Below are positions 11,245 to 23,497 of a stretch of 64,000 nucleotides of DNA, one piece after another. Source of the DNA: Chlorokybus atmophyticus (Eukaryota; Streptophyta; Chlorokybophyceae; Chlorokybales; Chlorokybaceae); the NCBI GenBank assembly GCA_009103225.1, contig RHPI01002090.1:1631733-1695732 (forward strand), read 5' to 3'. Each line of letters begins with the position of its first letter. Positions within the stretch are counted from its first letter, which is position 1. The notes under the pieces are model-generated. The model searched no databases and was not told where the DNA came from. It was given only the letters and a program-made list of their open reading frames with translations. A program made the translations under genes and the position numbers.

Positions 11245-11854
11245 CTATGCTAAGCAAGAACTCGTCTTTAGCATCCCATCATTGGCATAGACCGGTGGTT
11301 TGCTGCACTCTCCACATGCCCTCACTTCTGCAATGCAAAGGATATCAATACCACAGCTTGTGTGTTGTACACATGTTTCGTGATACCGACCACTGATTGC
11401 TCTACCACCACTCAGCCTGTGCTTCAAAGCGACCTACACCCACCTGTTTCTGAGCAAGAATCTTGCGGTAGGCTGCCTCGCGTGCCTCACCATACTCCTT
11501 CAATGGCTTGGGCTTGCTTGGCAACTGCACAGCTTGCGCTGGAGGTGCGGGCAGGGCGGTTAGCGCCACCACTGGTGCGAGCGCCAATGCACCCAATGCC
11601 AGCACAGACCTGCGTGCCGCCATGCCAGCGCACGTGTGAGCACCACATTCAGGTTGTAATGCACGCATGTATGACGACTGAGTTACTGACCTCCTTGATG
11701 TGGCGGGCTCCTCCTGCTGGGGGGCGGCAGAGGGGGCGTTGCTGGGCGCAGGGGATGCAGGAGCTGAGGTGGGGGTACGCTGGGAGGCAGGCGCCTGAGC
11801 TGGGGTACCCCGCAGTACGCTAACAACCTGAGGGACGGCGCTCATCACAGCCAT
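11245..11854 (-). CDS. Small twin-arginine thylakoid-lumen precursor, unrecognised
   Basis: Three minus-strand exons keep frame: 11854-11691, 11609-11434 and 11327-11245, giving about 140 aa. The first part (MAVMSAVPQVVSVLRGTPAQ) is Ala/Ser/Pro-rich like a stroma-targeting transit peptide. It is followed by a bipartite lumen signal: twin arginine, a hydrophobic run LALGALALAPVVALTAL, and an AxA site (PAQA). This predicts Tat-dependent import into the thylakoid lumen. The mature part would be only about 60 aa, with VQLPSKPKPLKEYGEAREAA and a CGEC pair near the end. The twin arginine is completed by splicing at the first junction (AG|G). The third exon rests on frame logic only (donor GTAG|GTCGCT). 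An alternative donor CAG|GTGGGT would leave the C-terminus unknown. I do not recognise the family; small photosystem accessory subunits are possible. Confidence 0.6.
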
Positions 11855-12865
11855 GGCGACAAGTCTCTGCTACACTGCAGCGCCGCTAGCAACTACCGGC
11901 ACTGCTGACACGCTGAGTGCTTGGCTGGCTTACACTGTTCAGGTGAATGGGATGCTATATATGCATGCGCCACTGCGTACCTTACCACTTGGTCCTCAGC
12001 ACAGTGACTCCAACACCTCAGCCTCTACGCGCAGCGCTGCTCAAGCCGCCAACAACACTGCGACGTGGCTGCTTGTACGAAAAGCACAAACAGACAGGAC
12101 AAGCTTTCAGCGGCTAAGGCACCAAGCGACAGAGCACGAGAGAGACCGCTGTGTAGAGACGGTGCGACGTGGCCGCGCCGATGAGAGTTTATCGCAACGT
12201 CGTGTCCGCGTCGCAAGCCAGATACCGCGGCGAAGCGTTGTTGTATGCGTTTGTAAGAGCGTTGTACCCACCCCGATAAGCTGGATCCCGATTCTACTCA
12301 CGTGACTTGGGCTTGCGGCAGCTCGCTTGCAGAACAGCGTGAGAGTGGCGTGTATTTTCAGCTGGCGGCGGCGGCGGCGGCGTTTTAGAGGGTGGTGGCG
12401 GGAACGGTAGTGGGAGGACGCGGTTTTGTTGGGTGGCGTGCGGTGCGGAACGAGTAGGGCTGTGAAATCTGGGTGGCGGCGAAGCTGGTCGTCTGCTCAC
12501 GAGTCAGTGGTCAACGCTGGTCAAACATACGCTGCGTAAGGTATACGTCAAGCTGTCAAGCTGCATACTGCACGGGATGTGCAAACACAAGCAGACGCTT
12601 GAACTAAATTGACAACAAGTAAACGTGCTAAGTTACTTGACTGTTGAAGATGTTGTCTGAGACGACAACACAATATCTGGGACAAACTACTTGTGACACC
12701 ACATGAGTTGGGCAGACACCTGCATGCCGTCCTTGGCAGCCTGCACCAAGCACTCTTTCTGATTGTCGTTATACACATTACATCCAGGGTTGAGACGTCT
12801 CAGAAGCGTACAAAGAGTAAGCTATAAGGCAAAGCGAGTGCACAGCAGAAACAAGTCAGCCAGAG
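11855..12865. promoter_or_regulatory. Divergent intergenic region, lumen precursor / CFAP77
   Basis: This spacer of about 1 kb lies between the starts of two divergent genes, so it should hold both promoters. It includes a short CGG-type tract at 12363-12385. No further gene is supported. Confidence 0.45.
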
Positions 12866-14055
12866 ATGGGTGCAGCGGAGGGCGAGGAGGGCGGGGACTT
12901 GCGTACAACGACGGCAGGCACAATCATCGACGGTGGTGTGCGCATGGGTGTGCTGCGCCGGACGCAGCAGACCAACACGCTGCTCGTCAAGTCAGAACTT
13001 GGCAAGGTGCGCATAAAACACTCAAGGTGTGGGACCTCCCAAGTTGTTACAAAACTTTCTAGTAGTGAGACACCACCACAACCTCTGTGTCCCGCACAGG
13101 TCAAGAGGTCCACATACAAGCTGCCGGGCCCTGACTATGCCTATGGTATTGTGCGTGTGAAGGATGCCGAGGGCGCAAAGGACGGTACGGTAGACTCTTG
13201 GGTTGCTTGTTGAATCAGAATTGACTGTTTCGGTTGGGTTGCTGTCTGTGCCATTCTCACCAACGTCTTCTTGCAGTGTGCAGCAACTGGGTTGAGCACA
13301 GGGGAAATGCAGACACGAAGGCTGGGACGGACTTCAAGGCCATGAATAGGGCGTCTATCATCAGGTCAGGCATGGTTACAAGTGATTTGTATTGTATTGT
13401 TGCGCAGTTGGTGTCTATTATGCAAGCATCCTCGTTGACAACCAATCCCATCTGCAGTGGCAACATCACAGCGAAAGCACAGAAGGCGTTCAGGCAAGAG
13501 CATGACATCAGGCTGAAGAAGCGTTTGGGCAGTCCAACTAAGGTAGGGGGCGTTAGACTTGATGGTGTTACAGCTATGAGGCATCCCTGCCTTACTGCAT
13601 CAGCAACCTAAACCAACGAACTGTACAATTCTTGGATGTAGAGCGGTGTGAAGCCTCTGCCTTCAGACAAAGACCCCGACTTCACATACGGAAGGCGCAA
13701 TCTGCCCAAGTAAGAGTTTCACTTTGCCTACACCTCACATCCACATCCCAACAAAGTACTTGAAATATTGACAACCTGTTGCAAACACAGGGACTACCAG
13801 TCGCCCATAGCCAAGCTGGTTCAGGGTGAGTACGCCAGCGATTGGATCAAGATGAACGAGGAGAGGCAAGAGGAGTTGAACGCTCGTAGCGCCAAGATTG
13901 CACCAAACCCCACAAAGGCCTCAATGGGCCACGCCACTGTCGGCATCACGGTCCGACAGGACGCCTCGCCTCCGCACCGCTTTACCATGAAGCGGTTTCA
14001 AGCTGTCCCTTCCAAAATCGACAACAAGCAGACCACTCCGCTGAGGCGCGATTGA
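12866..14055 (+). CDS. CFAP77: Cilia- and flagella-associated protein 77
   Basis: Axonemal protein; in this family CFAP77 is a microtubule-associated component of motile cilia doublets. Six exons join in frame: 12866-13006, 13100-13184, 13277-13364, 13458-13542, 13642-13709 and 13791-14055, giving about 243 aa. Recognisable blocks are GVRMGVLRRTQQTNTLLVKS, the tyrosine-rich YKLPGPDYAYGIVRVKD, VCSNWVEHRGNADTKAGTDF, DFTYGRRNLPKDYQSPIAKL and the C-terminal PPHRFTMKRFQAVPSKIDNK. The N-terminal acidic leader (MGAAEGEEGGD) is short and variable, as expected. Its presence implies a motile ciliated stage. The identification rests on remembered family similarity and no search was run. Confidence 0.82.
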
Positions 14056-14379
14056 TAGGCGCGCCGTTCCTTGTGCAAGAGCTGTGCGAATGCCAGTAAA
14101 CACATGCGGCCGACCAGCGCACAAACCGCAGGGCTATTCTTTGCTGTTTTTGAGTTTGATTATCAACTGCTCACATAGCAGTGGTGAAAACCAACCCGTG
14201 CCTTATGTTTACTGGGGTAGCCCTAGCCATTAATATCGTAGCTCAGGCACAAACAACTCAGCCGACATGATTAGACTTCGTTTATAAGTATTGCTAGACA
14301 ATAACTGTGAATACATTCTTTCGGCCAGATGCCGGGTGACAGTTACTGCAGAATTGTACTGCAACCCATACACATGGCC
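14056..14379. other. Convergent 3' spacer
   Basis: A short spacer between the CFAP77 and NAD synthetase stop codons, presumably both 3' untranslated regions. There is nothing else to report. Confidence 0.6.
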
Positions 14380-17300
14380 TCAAGTGTGCTTCTTGCTGTC
14401 ATGGGACTCAGTGCTCCGTACCATGTCATCGATCTGCTTGAACTGCCAAGGCCAGCGCGTGTTGTACAAAAATTGTCTCAAATCGTAGCGATGGTCTTCG
14501 GGCGAGTAGTTCTCTGCATGGTACGAGGGCGTGAGCGTGGTCATCTTGTGTCTGTTCTGCGCGTAGTACCGGAAGAAGTCCTTCACCTTCTGAGCAACAA
14601 GGGCGGGCGGGTACCTGTCGCGCCACTGGGCGCACAGCGTCATGAACATGGACACGGGCCCGCAGCGCGCGATCTTGCGCAGCCGCCCGTAGATGCCGAG
14701 CTCCTCGTAGGTCATGCCCATGTCCGCCTCGTCCGACTGCACGTAGTCCTCGCGGATGGGCTCCAGCTCCGCCGTTGGGACGGCCTCCACCACGGCCGCG
14801 AGCTCGGGGTAGCCCAGGTGCTCGGCACCCCAGCGCAGGAACCGCCTGAGGTCCTGCTTGCTGACGCCCCCGATGGGGTTCACGTCCGCGCTACTGCAGT
14901 CGTACTTGGTGAGGTAGCCGCGCAGGCCCTCATCCACGTTCGCGCTGCCCAGCACGAGCAAGTAGCCCTGCCGGCCACGCACCCAAGGCATCAGGCTCGC
15001 CAGCATGTACGCCGTCACCATGCGCAGCCGCGCCTGGATGTTCTGCAGCGCCAGGTTCTCTGCATGGCTTCCTCCATCCACCTGACAGATATAAAACACG
15101 TTCACAGGGTGTGCAGCTGGTGCTGAGAGGTAATGATGATGATGTGCTTCTTGCCTTGTACTGTGGGCGTTTGCCTGTGATGCTCGTGAACAGCGACACC
15201 ATTGCAGAGATGATGCTGTCGATGACCGTGTTCATGTGCCAGGCGCCAACCTGCTCTGCCAGTCGTGTGGCTCGTTGGCGCGTAGCCGCCGAGCTGCACC
15301 CAAGCAACAATGGCCACTTCAGCAAGGGATAGCGCAGTGTGTGGGTTTGTGCTTCACAACAACCGTACACATAAGCAATGTATGGCAACCAACCGATGGT
15401 CAAGTCAACAACTGAAAAGAAAAACGCACCTGTTCTCTGTACCCATGTACACTGTGGTAAATATACGGTTAGCAAACTCGCGGGCATCTTCTGGCTTTTC
15501 GTTGTCTGCGTACCCTCCAACACAGCGGGCATCAGCGAGCACCTGCTCGTTCCCCGCAGCAACCGCCTTCACCACCAGCTGGCACATGGCCCCGACGATG
15601 GCGGCTGTCGACGAGCTGTCCGCGCCGCCTGACAGCGGCAGCAGGTAGCCGATGGCCTTTGATCGCCTCAGGTAGTCCCACAGCCAACACGCTGGACCAT
15701 AGGCTATCTCTTCCATTGGGTCGTGGTAACGCACCTGCACCACATAGTCACCACGTGCACATATCAGAACACCACCGTTGTCACACAGGCACAACCAGTC
15801 ATTGCCATCCATGATTGGGACAGTATTTTCTGCTTGGTTCTGAATAACTTGTGCTATTATAGTCCGTTCATTCGTATGTGTACATGCCTCAATGGGTGTC
15901 GCTGCCGGCACCATGTTGATTATGTCATGATGGCGTTGGGTCAGGTAGTGAGGGACCTCGATGGTGTGCAAATGCTCTGCAGCGCTTGATTGCTCTCTCA
16001 GACTGCTGATGGCACCACGGAAGTTCGACACCTGATCATATGCATTCCTGGGCTGCTTGCCACGACAAGTTGCATACTGCAGAGTAGAATGCTAGTCTTA
16101 CTTGGTCCAAGTCAATTGTGGCTGTGACGACCTCCACATCTGCTAGCGAAAACTGAGAGCCTTGAGCCACAACATCTCCGTTCAACACGATGCAGGCGCA
16201 GCCATCTGCAGGCAAGAGAAAGTTGATCGGGTGCATGCTCTTGCAAGCAATGCAAGCAGGAACTCTTGACTTACCGTAATACAACCGTCCGCCATCGCAG
16301 CCCTGCTGGTTGGCATACAGGTAAACCCCTCCAGCTTTTGCTGTACAGCTCTGAATCAGGTCCAATCTGCATGCATTTGCAATACATGATTTGCTGATGC
16401 CATGCCTTGCAGAAACTTTCACACACTCATCGTACCTGTAGTTCAGCTTCCGCAGTTGATGGTGACTGCCGCTGCCATTGGTCATAATCTCAACGCCGTT
16501 GAGAGTCAAAGAGATGTTGGGAGAAGAAGGTGTGAACAGCTCTTCACAGGTCTCTGATGCCAATGACCTGCGCTCGATACAACGATCAGCCCCTCGGGTC
16601 GACAAGTGAAAGCTATGTGTGACTTGGCTGAATGGCACACGCATCACTACTTACGTGTCGCGGAACTGGAGGACAGCGTCACCAATGGGTGCAGACTCCT
16701 GCGTTGTGACTTCTGCCACAACCGGCAGCAGCCAGTGCTTCTCCACCTGTCGGCTGTGCTTCCACGACGCAAACCTATGAGGCAACATGTCGCCGTATGA
16801 GTGCATGTCAACCAGAGCAGCACTTCACTGATTGCTTTCTTCTTGCAATTGATGATTGACGCAGCATACCAGCGTGTCTCGCGATAATTTCCATCATTGG
16901 CAAGGTCCATTTTAGGGCGGATCAGCAGGATTTTCCTGTTGAGGCAGTATACGCGGCAGTTGTACCTCACCTACACTGAGCATCGCAATCTCAGAAAACT
17001 AAGCAGCGCGCAAAACCGGTTCGAACATGACTGAGTGACCTCATCCATGCAGGCAGCAGTAGAGCTGCGCTTACTGAGGCGTGCTCGACCGGCATGCCAA
17101 TGTCACAAACAATGTCATCTGTTAAGTCGGTCTTCAATATCTCAGCCAGGCACTCCCAACTGCAATACACAGACACCAGATTGCCCGATGAGCCACAACC
17201 AACACCAATACCATCACTTAACAAAGTCTCGTGTTCACATGAAGTTTGCGTACACTTACGAGTGCACAATGGTGTCGCGTTCGTGAAAGTGGTCCTCGCA

Positions 17301-17453
17301 ACCATAGCCGCAAAGCTCAAGCTCCGGCCCAACCCTGTAAGACGCGCCTCGCCGCTTGGCCTCCTCTATGGAGGCTTTGACGCGGGCCAGGTTGCCCTCA
17401 AAGTCCATTGCCCATTGGTTCAAGTTGCAGGTTGCGAGCGTCACTTGCCTCAT
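14380..17453 (-). CDS. NADSYN1: Glutamine-dependent NAD(+) synthetase
   Basis: Last step of NAD synthesis: amidation of deamido-NAD with ammonia from glutamine. Minus-strand exons are 17453-17260, 17159-17075, 16970-16870, 16774-16655, 16567-16436, 16366-16275, 16205-16102, 16031-15888, 15734-15430, 15293-15155 and 15081-14380, summing to about 705 aa (human enzyme about 706). The N-terminal nitrilase-type glutaminase domain shows [15 protein letters not shown], a catalytic Glu region ([16 protein letters not shown]), [20 protein letters not shown] and [14 protein letters not shown] around the catalytic Cys. The synthetase domain carries the ATP loop [46 protein letters not shown], and [20 protein letters not shown]. 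Two introns appear to use GC donors: GAG|GCATGT at 15887 and AAG|GCAAGA at 15154. Using the first gives [13 protein letters not shown], which matches the family without a 51-residue insertion. Confidence 0.95.
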
Positions 17454-17947
17454 GCTGCTTTCAGCAAGCACGCTATACAACAGCACTGTAAGCAAGCAAT
17501 AGGTTGCGTCAACTTCACCCCCTGTAGCGAGTTGCACAACAACACCGCCTTGATTTTCAAGAGAGTTCGTCTTGGTAGCTGCATGCACGACTGATGTAGC
17601 TCTATGCCTAGGCTTCTTGCACTGTTCGAGGTGTGCAAGCAACGCGTGTCGATGGTGCAAGTGCATGTGCATGCGCTTCGACATGCAGATCATCCGCGGA
17701 CACATGCATGTGCGTGTATATGTGTATGCAGCGCCCGAACACAGAACAGATGGTGGTTTATTCCAAGGAGATGAAGACGTACGCATGTACACCCAAACAA
17801 CGTGAAAACGAAAGCACGTTGCCAATTGAAATCACTATCGGGATAACCAGCTGCTTGTCCCAAAATGTGTCCCTCACGCAGAACATGGCACTACTGCCTG
17901 CAATGGCGTCCCACCCTTCAGTCAATTACCTAAGAGGAGCAACTGAC

Positions 17948-17966
17948 AGCACCGCCACCGCCACCG

Positions 17967-17997
<31 letters not shown>

Positions 17998-18002
17998 CGG
18001 CG
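17948..18002. repeat. (CCGCCA)/(CCG) repeat
   Basis: A tract of GCCACC units passes into pure GCC repeats. It is not in a supported coding frame. Confidence 0.9.
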
Positions 18003-18147
18003 CAGCCTCCACCCACCCAGAGTTATGCGCAATGCGAGTCTAGCAGCCTGTGCAGCTCTTGCAACTACGGCAGCGCTCCAGGACCAAACATTGATGATTA
18101 GTGGTCCTAGGACAGATGTCTGCCGGTTGAAATAAGGTCAGGTCCTG

Positions 18148-18195
18148 GGGTAGAGTAGAACAGAACAACTAGGGTAGAGTAGAACAGAACATCTG
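18148..18195. repeat. 24-bp tandem repeat, two copies
   Basis: GGGTAGAGTAGAACAGAACA occurs twice, 24 bases apart, differing only after the shared core. Confidence 0.85.
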
Positions 18196-18550
18196 GATCC
18201 AGGATGAGGGCTTCAAGATGGATGAGAGCAAAGCTGACGTCATACAACAAAGAGGCGTTGGCGGCGGCGTTGGCGGCAAGGTCGCAAGGCGTAGGAGCAG
18301 CTTCGGACGGTTGAGGTCGCTTGTCTCAGTTGGGTAGCTTACTGCAGGGCGCGGCAAGCGAGAGCAAGAGGAGTTGGTATCAGGCAGCTAGCCGCCAGGG
18401 CCGCGTAACCTGGTAGGTCGACGCAAGTCGGCTTGGTGTGCTGTCTGTGCTTTTTGGTGTCAGTTGCTGCTGAGAACGAGAGTTTATAGTCTTGTGTCGT
18501 CACGCTTTGCTTTGTTGTGACCTTTTGTCGGTGTAGCGACCTTCCCGTCA

Positions 18551-18730
18551 TGTTAGAAGCGACTATTAGTGTTGAGCGTTTGTGCTTGGGATTTACCAGG
18601 GTTGTCTTCTTTTTGTTTGAACGTTCAGCATGCATGTCGATGTTGAAAGCGATCATCAGTGTTGAGCGGTTTTGCTTCGCACAAGTTCTTGTTCCTGTCC
18701 GAGCATTCTGCATGCATGCCGAGGACTTTT
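18551..18730. repeat. 90-bp imperfect tandem repeat
   Basis: TGTTAGAAGCGACTATTAGT at 18551 and TGTTGAAAGCGATCATCAGT at 18641 begin two related copies. Both continue into TGTTGAGCG and contain a GCATGCATG core. The period is 90, a multiple of three, so frames stay open on both strands. The translated repeats have no known match, and the region is probably upstream DNA of the NF-X1 gene. Confidence 0.75.
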
Positions 18731-18865
18731 TTGCTTTTTCCAAGCTTCATTATTGCACAGCTCTTTGTTGCTGCATGATGTCCACATGTAGCACCTGACG
18801 CTAACTGGTTTTGCTCGGTACTGCAGCAGAAAGCCCAGAGTTCTCAAGGGCGTAGCGTTCAGCTG

Positions 18866-21800
18866 ATGCAGCAATCCCACTGGAGGCCAAGAGGGGCACA
18901 GAGCAACGGACGGACTTCCAGCTTGGTCGAACAGACATGGGCAGGCAGTGATCAGCAGCCCCTGCCTGCGGGTAGTGCATCCACTGTGCAGCGCAACCAG
19001 CCCTTGGGACCGGCGCCCTTGCCGGAGGCGGCCCGGCCAGATGGAGGAGCTACATCTACCGGGTCGCATCGTGGAAGATGCCGACACGGCCGAAAGCGAA
19101 ACACAGACCGCAACAGGGTATGTGCTAGGACATGGTTTGTGCCTTCACAGCGTGTCTTACAGCTTTGTGCTCACTAATTTGCAAAAGCAATCAGTCTATT
19201 GGCAGTGGGCGATCATCTATCTGTTGTTGTGCCGCAGGGTAATCAGCCTGTGGCTGTGCCGGAGGTCTCAGAACAACAGTTGTATGAGGAGCTGCGTCAT
19301 GAGGCCCAGGCGACCATGGTGCAGACAGCCGGTGCAGATGCGCACAGAGCCAGGATGAGCGAGCGGCGCAAACCATCCAAGACAAATATTCCTGGCCTTG
19401 TACAGCAGTTGATGGACCGCATGGCATCGGATCAGACTGAGTGTATGATATGCATGGAGCGTGTGCGGCGCGCTGCAGCTGTCTGGTCTTGTGGCAAGTG
19501 CTACTCAATGTTCCATGTTCCTTGCGTGCGCAAATGGGCCAGGGCCTCCATCAACAACCAAGGCCAGGCCGAACAAGCTTCCTGGAGGTGCCCTGGTTGC
19601 CAGAGTGTGTGTAACGCACAACCCTCTGAGCTTCGCTACACATGCTTCTGCGGAAGGTACTGTTGAGCGTGCCTTGTCGTTTGCATCACAAGTCATTGGT
19701 CGAGAAGTTAATGCAATGCATTTTGCGAAATGACTGTGTACGTACTCAACTAGCTGGCTAACTGATCTTGTCGTGCAGGCTTGTTGATCCCCCTATGGAT
19801 CCATACTTGACACCTCATTCTTGCGGAGACTCATGCTCGCGCCCCAGAGCAAACAACTGTCCTCACCCCTGTACCTTGATGTGCCACCCCGGACCGTGCC
19901 CACCCTGCTCCGCTATGTCAGCTCCAAAGACATGTTTCTGTGGCCAGACCACCTACCAGCTGCGTTGCTCCGAAGCTGATGAAGGCCGAAGCTGTGGAGC
20001 TGTTTGCAATAAGGTGCTCGCCTGTGGTCGGCACCTGTGTCAGCGGGTCTGTCATGACGGCGATTGTGGCAGTTGCCAGCAGGTACTGGCAGCACGCTGT
20101 CATTGTGGCCGGACAGAAGAGGACATGCGATGCGACAGCCTGGAGTTTGCTGGAGCTTACAGAACCGAGGAGGGTGCGTTTTCATGTGGCGAAGTATGTG
20201 GAACGCCTCTGCACTGTGGTAACCACAGCTGCCGCAGAAAGTGTCATCGCGGGCCCTGTGGAGATTGCCAATTGCTTCCTGCTAATCTTCAAACATGTCC
20301 GTGCGGCAAGGTCTCCATGCGGTCGTTGACAGCAATGCCACGGAGAAGTTGTCTGGACCCAGTACCCACGTGCGGAAGTGTCTGCGACAAACTGCTTCCG
20401 TGCGGGTTGCATCACTGCCCAGTCCCTTGCCACACAGGGGAGTGCCCTCCATGCACAGCACAAGTTAAGGAGTTTTGTCAATGCAACAGCATGGCACGCA
20501 ATGTAAGCTGTGCAGCAAAGCAGTCACGAAAGCAATCAACAGCAGCCTTTCTTTGCAACAAGAAATGCGGCCTGAAGAAGAGCTGTGGACGGCACCGCTG
20601 CACCGAGACTTGTTGTCCAGCTCATGCCGACAGTACAGACCCCTCAGGGATGCACGTCTGTCGCCTTACCTGTGGGAAGATGCTTCAGTGTGGCATACAC
20701 AAATGCGAGCAGCTATGCCACAGTGGTTACTGCCCTCCTTGTCTGCAAGCTAGCATGGAAGAGTTGAGCTGCGCTTGCGGTCGCACGGTGCTGCAGCCGC
20801 CAGTCCCTTGCGGCACAGCCCTTCCTCCCTGTCCATATCCCTGCATTATTCCACAGACTTGTGGTCATCGACCCAAGCATACATGCCATGAGGGAGACTG
20901 CCCGCCCTGCAACGAGTTGATATCTCGCCGGTGCCTTGGCGATCACATGACCTTGACATCTGTCCCCTGCGGGTCACAGTATCGCGCCACCTGCAGTCAG
21001 CCGTGTGGTCGGATTCGGCGCTGTGGGCAGCACACGTGTTTAAGGCCTTGCCACCAACCGCCATGCGAAGACTCAGAGTTGCCAGGATTGTCGTGTGGAC
21101 AGCAATGTGGCGCCCAACGCAGAACCTGCAACCATGCATGCAGGGCCACTTGCCATGCAGGTCAACCGTGCCCAGAAGTTGCCTGCCCAGTTCCTGTCAC
21201 CATCACTTGCGCTTGCGACCGCGTTACTGCAGATGTGCCTTGTGGCTCAGGCGCAGGGTCTGTGCTGACTCCAGTCGAAGTGGACCACATTACACGCACA
21301 ATCGCAGCTTTGCCTTTGCCACTGGGTTTTCAGATTGGTGCGCTAAGCACCCCTGCTGCATGTGCGGATGCAGTTGCATTGCACAAAATCCCTCCTCTAG
21401 GCCAGCAAAGCCTTGCGTGTGATGAAGAGTGTGCACGGAGGGAACGACAGAGGCAGCTTGCAGACGCGTTTGATGCGACTCTCCCTGTTGATGGGAACCC
21501 TGGGAAGACCGAGTTGCTGGAGGCCGTCCGTCGCAATCCGGAATGGGTCGCAGCATTGGAACATCGCTTCACAGCCTTGCTTTCGCTGTCTAGTGCTACC
21601 ATGCGCGTGCACGTCCTGCAGACGATGACCACAGAACAGCGAGCTGCAGTACACGAGCTGGCGAGCATGTGGAATGTGGTAACTAGCAGTCATGGAGTTG
21701 AGCCACATCGCTACATAGTGTTGTCTGCCACGCGGAAGTCCAGGCCTCCTACTCCCAAGTACCTGGTGCATTGGCCATCCGATGTCAAGCGGCCTCCTTA

Positions 21801-22434
21801 CGTCCCGGAGATTGACCGTGATCCAGCCAGCATCTTGGCATTCACCGACATCCCTCGTGATGCGGACGTGGCCAGCTCTCTTGTTCGCTTCGGCGGTGAG
21901 TGTGAGCTTGTTTGGGTGGACGACCGTAATGCCCTGGCCGTCTTTGACAACAGGGCACGCGCCTTGGCCGCTATGCGACTGCTCAGCCATTCAAGGCCAT
22001 ACTCAGGAGTGGTTGCTGCTTTGCCTGCACAATCCCCAATTGCACCCTCTGTCACACCCAAAGCATCAGCCTCAAGTTGGATTGCGGCAGCTAGCAGTGG
22101 CAAGGGCAGACGGTCAAAGTCGACAACTGAGAGCTGGCGAGGGGACGCATGGGGCTCTAAAGAAGAAACCTTCAGGGTGGTTCCAGGTGCTGTTCCGCGA
22201 CCTGAGCCAGCCATCGTGCCACAGGGGACAATCTGGGATGCACTGGCAGACAGCACACCCTCCAGCACCAGCAAGGCTGCGAGAAAACAGGCCGCATCAG
22301 CCTCAAATACTGGTGGCCACGCTGATTTAAAGACTAGCCAAGGAACCGCTCCAGCACGCACTGCAGCCAGTAGCAAAGCTATTAATCTGCCAGTCAACAG
22401 TAACGATGATGACTGGGAGCATTTGCTAGACTAG
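18866..22434 (+). CDS. NFX1: NF-X1-type zinc-finger protein with RING-like and R3H domains
   Basis: Nuclear Cys-rich protein of the NFX1/shuttle-craft family. Relatives bind DNA or RNA and may have E3 ubiquitin ligase activity. Three exons keep frame: 18866-19117, 19238-19656 and 19779-22434, giving 1108 aa (human NFX1 is near 1120). Order: a disordered N-terminus; a RING/PHD-like domain at about residues 150-215 (CMICMERVRRAAAVWSCGKC, then WRCPGCQS); a long series of NF-X1 fingers with the CG-H-C...CH-G-C-C pattern (for example CGRHLCQRVCHDGDCGSC, CGLHHCPVPCHTGECPPC) to about residue 720; an R3H-like domain (RAAVHELASMWNVVTSSHG); an RRM-like segment around FGGECELVWVDDRNALAVFD; and a disordered acidic tail ending DDDWEHLLD. 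The start ATG leads directly into the splice-supported exon. All finger cysteines examined are in place. Confidence 0.93.
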
Positions 22435-22459
22435 GGTGTGTCCTGACCGGAATAACAGT

Positions 22460-22683
22460 GGATGTATATATATATATATATGTGAACNNNNNNNNNNNNN
22501 NNNNNNNNNNNNNNNNNNNNNNNNNNNNNNNNNNNNNNNNNNNNNNNNNNNNNNNNNNNNNNNNNNNNNNNNNNNNNNNNNNNNNNNNNNNNNNNNNNNN
22601 NNNNNNNNNNNNNNNNNNNNNNNNNNNNNNNNNNNNNNNNNNNNNNNNNNNNNNNNNNNNTATATATATATATATATATATAT
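22460..22683. repeat. (TA)n microsatellite around an assembly gap
   Basis: TA repeats at 22463-22481 and 22661-22683 flank N bases 22488-22660, just past the NF-X1 stop. Its true length is unknown. Confidence 0.95.
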
Positions 22684-23497
22684 TCTGGTCAGGATGGTGC
22701 TTTGCAGTGCTGTTATGGCTGTAGTTGCTATTGCATCATGATTGCTGCCCGGATTTTGTGTTGCTGGATGTCTAAGTTGTAAGGATTAGCACATGATGCG
22801 ATACAAGGGCTAGCAGTGGTGTGAGTGCTGCATCCTGCGGGCGGTGAGACGCTGCGCTCGTTGCCAACAGCCAATTATTGCAGTAAGGGTTTAGCCTCGC
22901 AAGACAATGCCGCAAGACGATGCTTTCTACCAAGTGCCCTTCTTCCTACTGATGTGCATCGATGATAACACCAATATAACACCCATCCCATACTGAATGG
23001 GCCTGAGCTTGACTTCGCTGTCATCAATATCGACTGAAGCCAGCACAGTTGGCCACCAAAAAAGTGCATTGCTTCAATGCCTTGACCATGTGCCTGCGTG
23101 CATTTTGCATGTTGCACAAGTCCAAATCCAACATACTATCTGTTGTAAGCACGACAACTGCAGTGAGTACACAGTACATGTGATATGCGACTGCCCATGC
23201 AAGTGTCCGTGCATACAAGCATGGTGTTTGGCGGGACTTGTGGCAGTATCAATAAACAAAGTCTACTGTATTGGAATGTATATGGATGTGTATCACAGCG
23301 CTTGGCGCGTTACCACACCAACACGCAGCAGCGCAGCTACACAGCATTATACAGCACGTAGTCAACAGAGCAAGCAAATGTACTGATTGTGTGAAAAGTG
23401 TGGCCACCTGAAACTGTAAGCGGTGTAGCTTGCATGAGGCCCACAACTTGTTGTAAATCATCAATCATGAGCATGATCGCCATCACGATAATGCCAA
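22684..23497. other. Convergent spacer, NF-X1 gene / CFAP53
   Basis: No gene is seen. It contains a possible AATAAA at 23251, presumably within 3' sequence of the NF-X1 gene. Confidence 0.5.

Larger units (their letters stand above)
17454..18865. promoter_or_regulatory. Divergent intergenic region, NADSYN1 / NF-X1 gene
   Basis: A spacer of about 1.4 kb between divergent starts. It holds a CCGCCA hexamer repeat (17948-18002), a 24-bp tandem repeat (18148-18195) and a 90-bp imperfect tandem repeat (18551-18730). No recognisable protein lies in it. Confidence 0.45.

Noticed and set aside
14329-15126. 265-codon + strand frame
   Set aside because: It is the shadow of the last NADSYN1 exon, which has a complete and conserved minus-strand reading.
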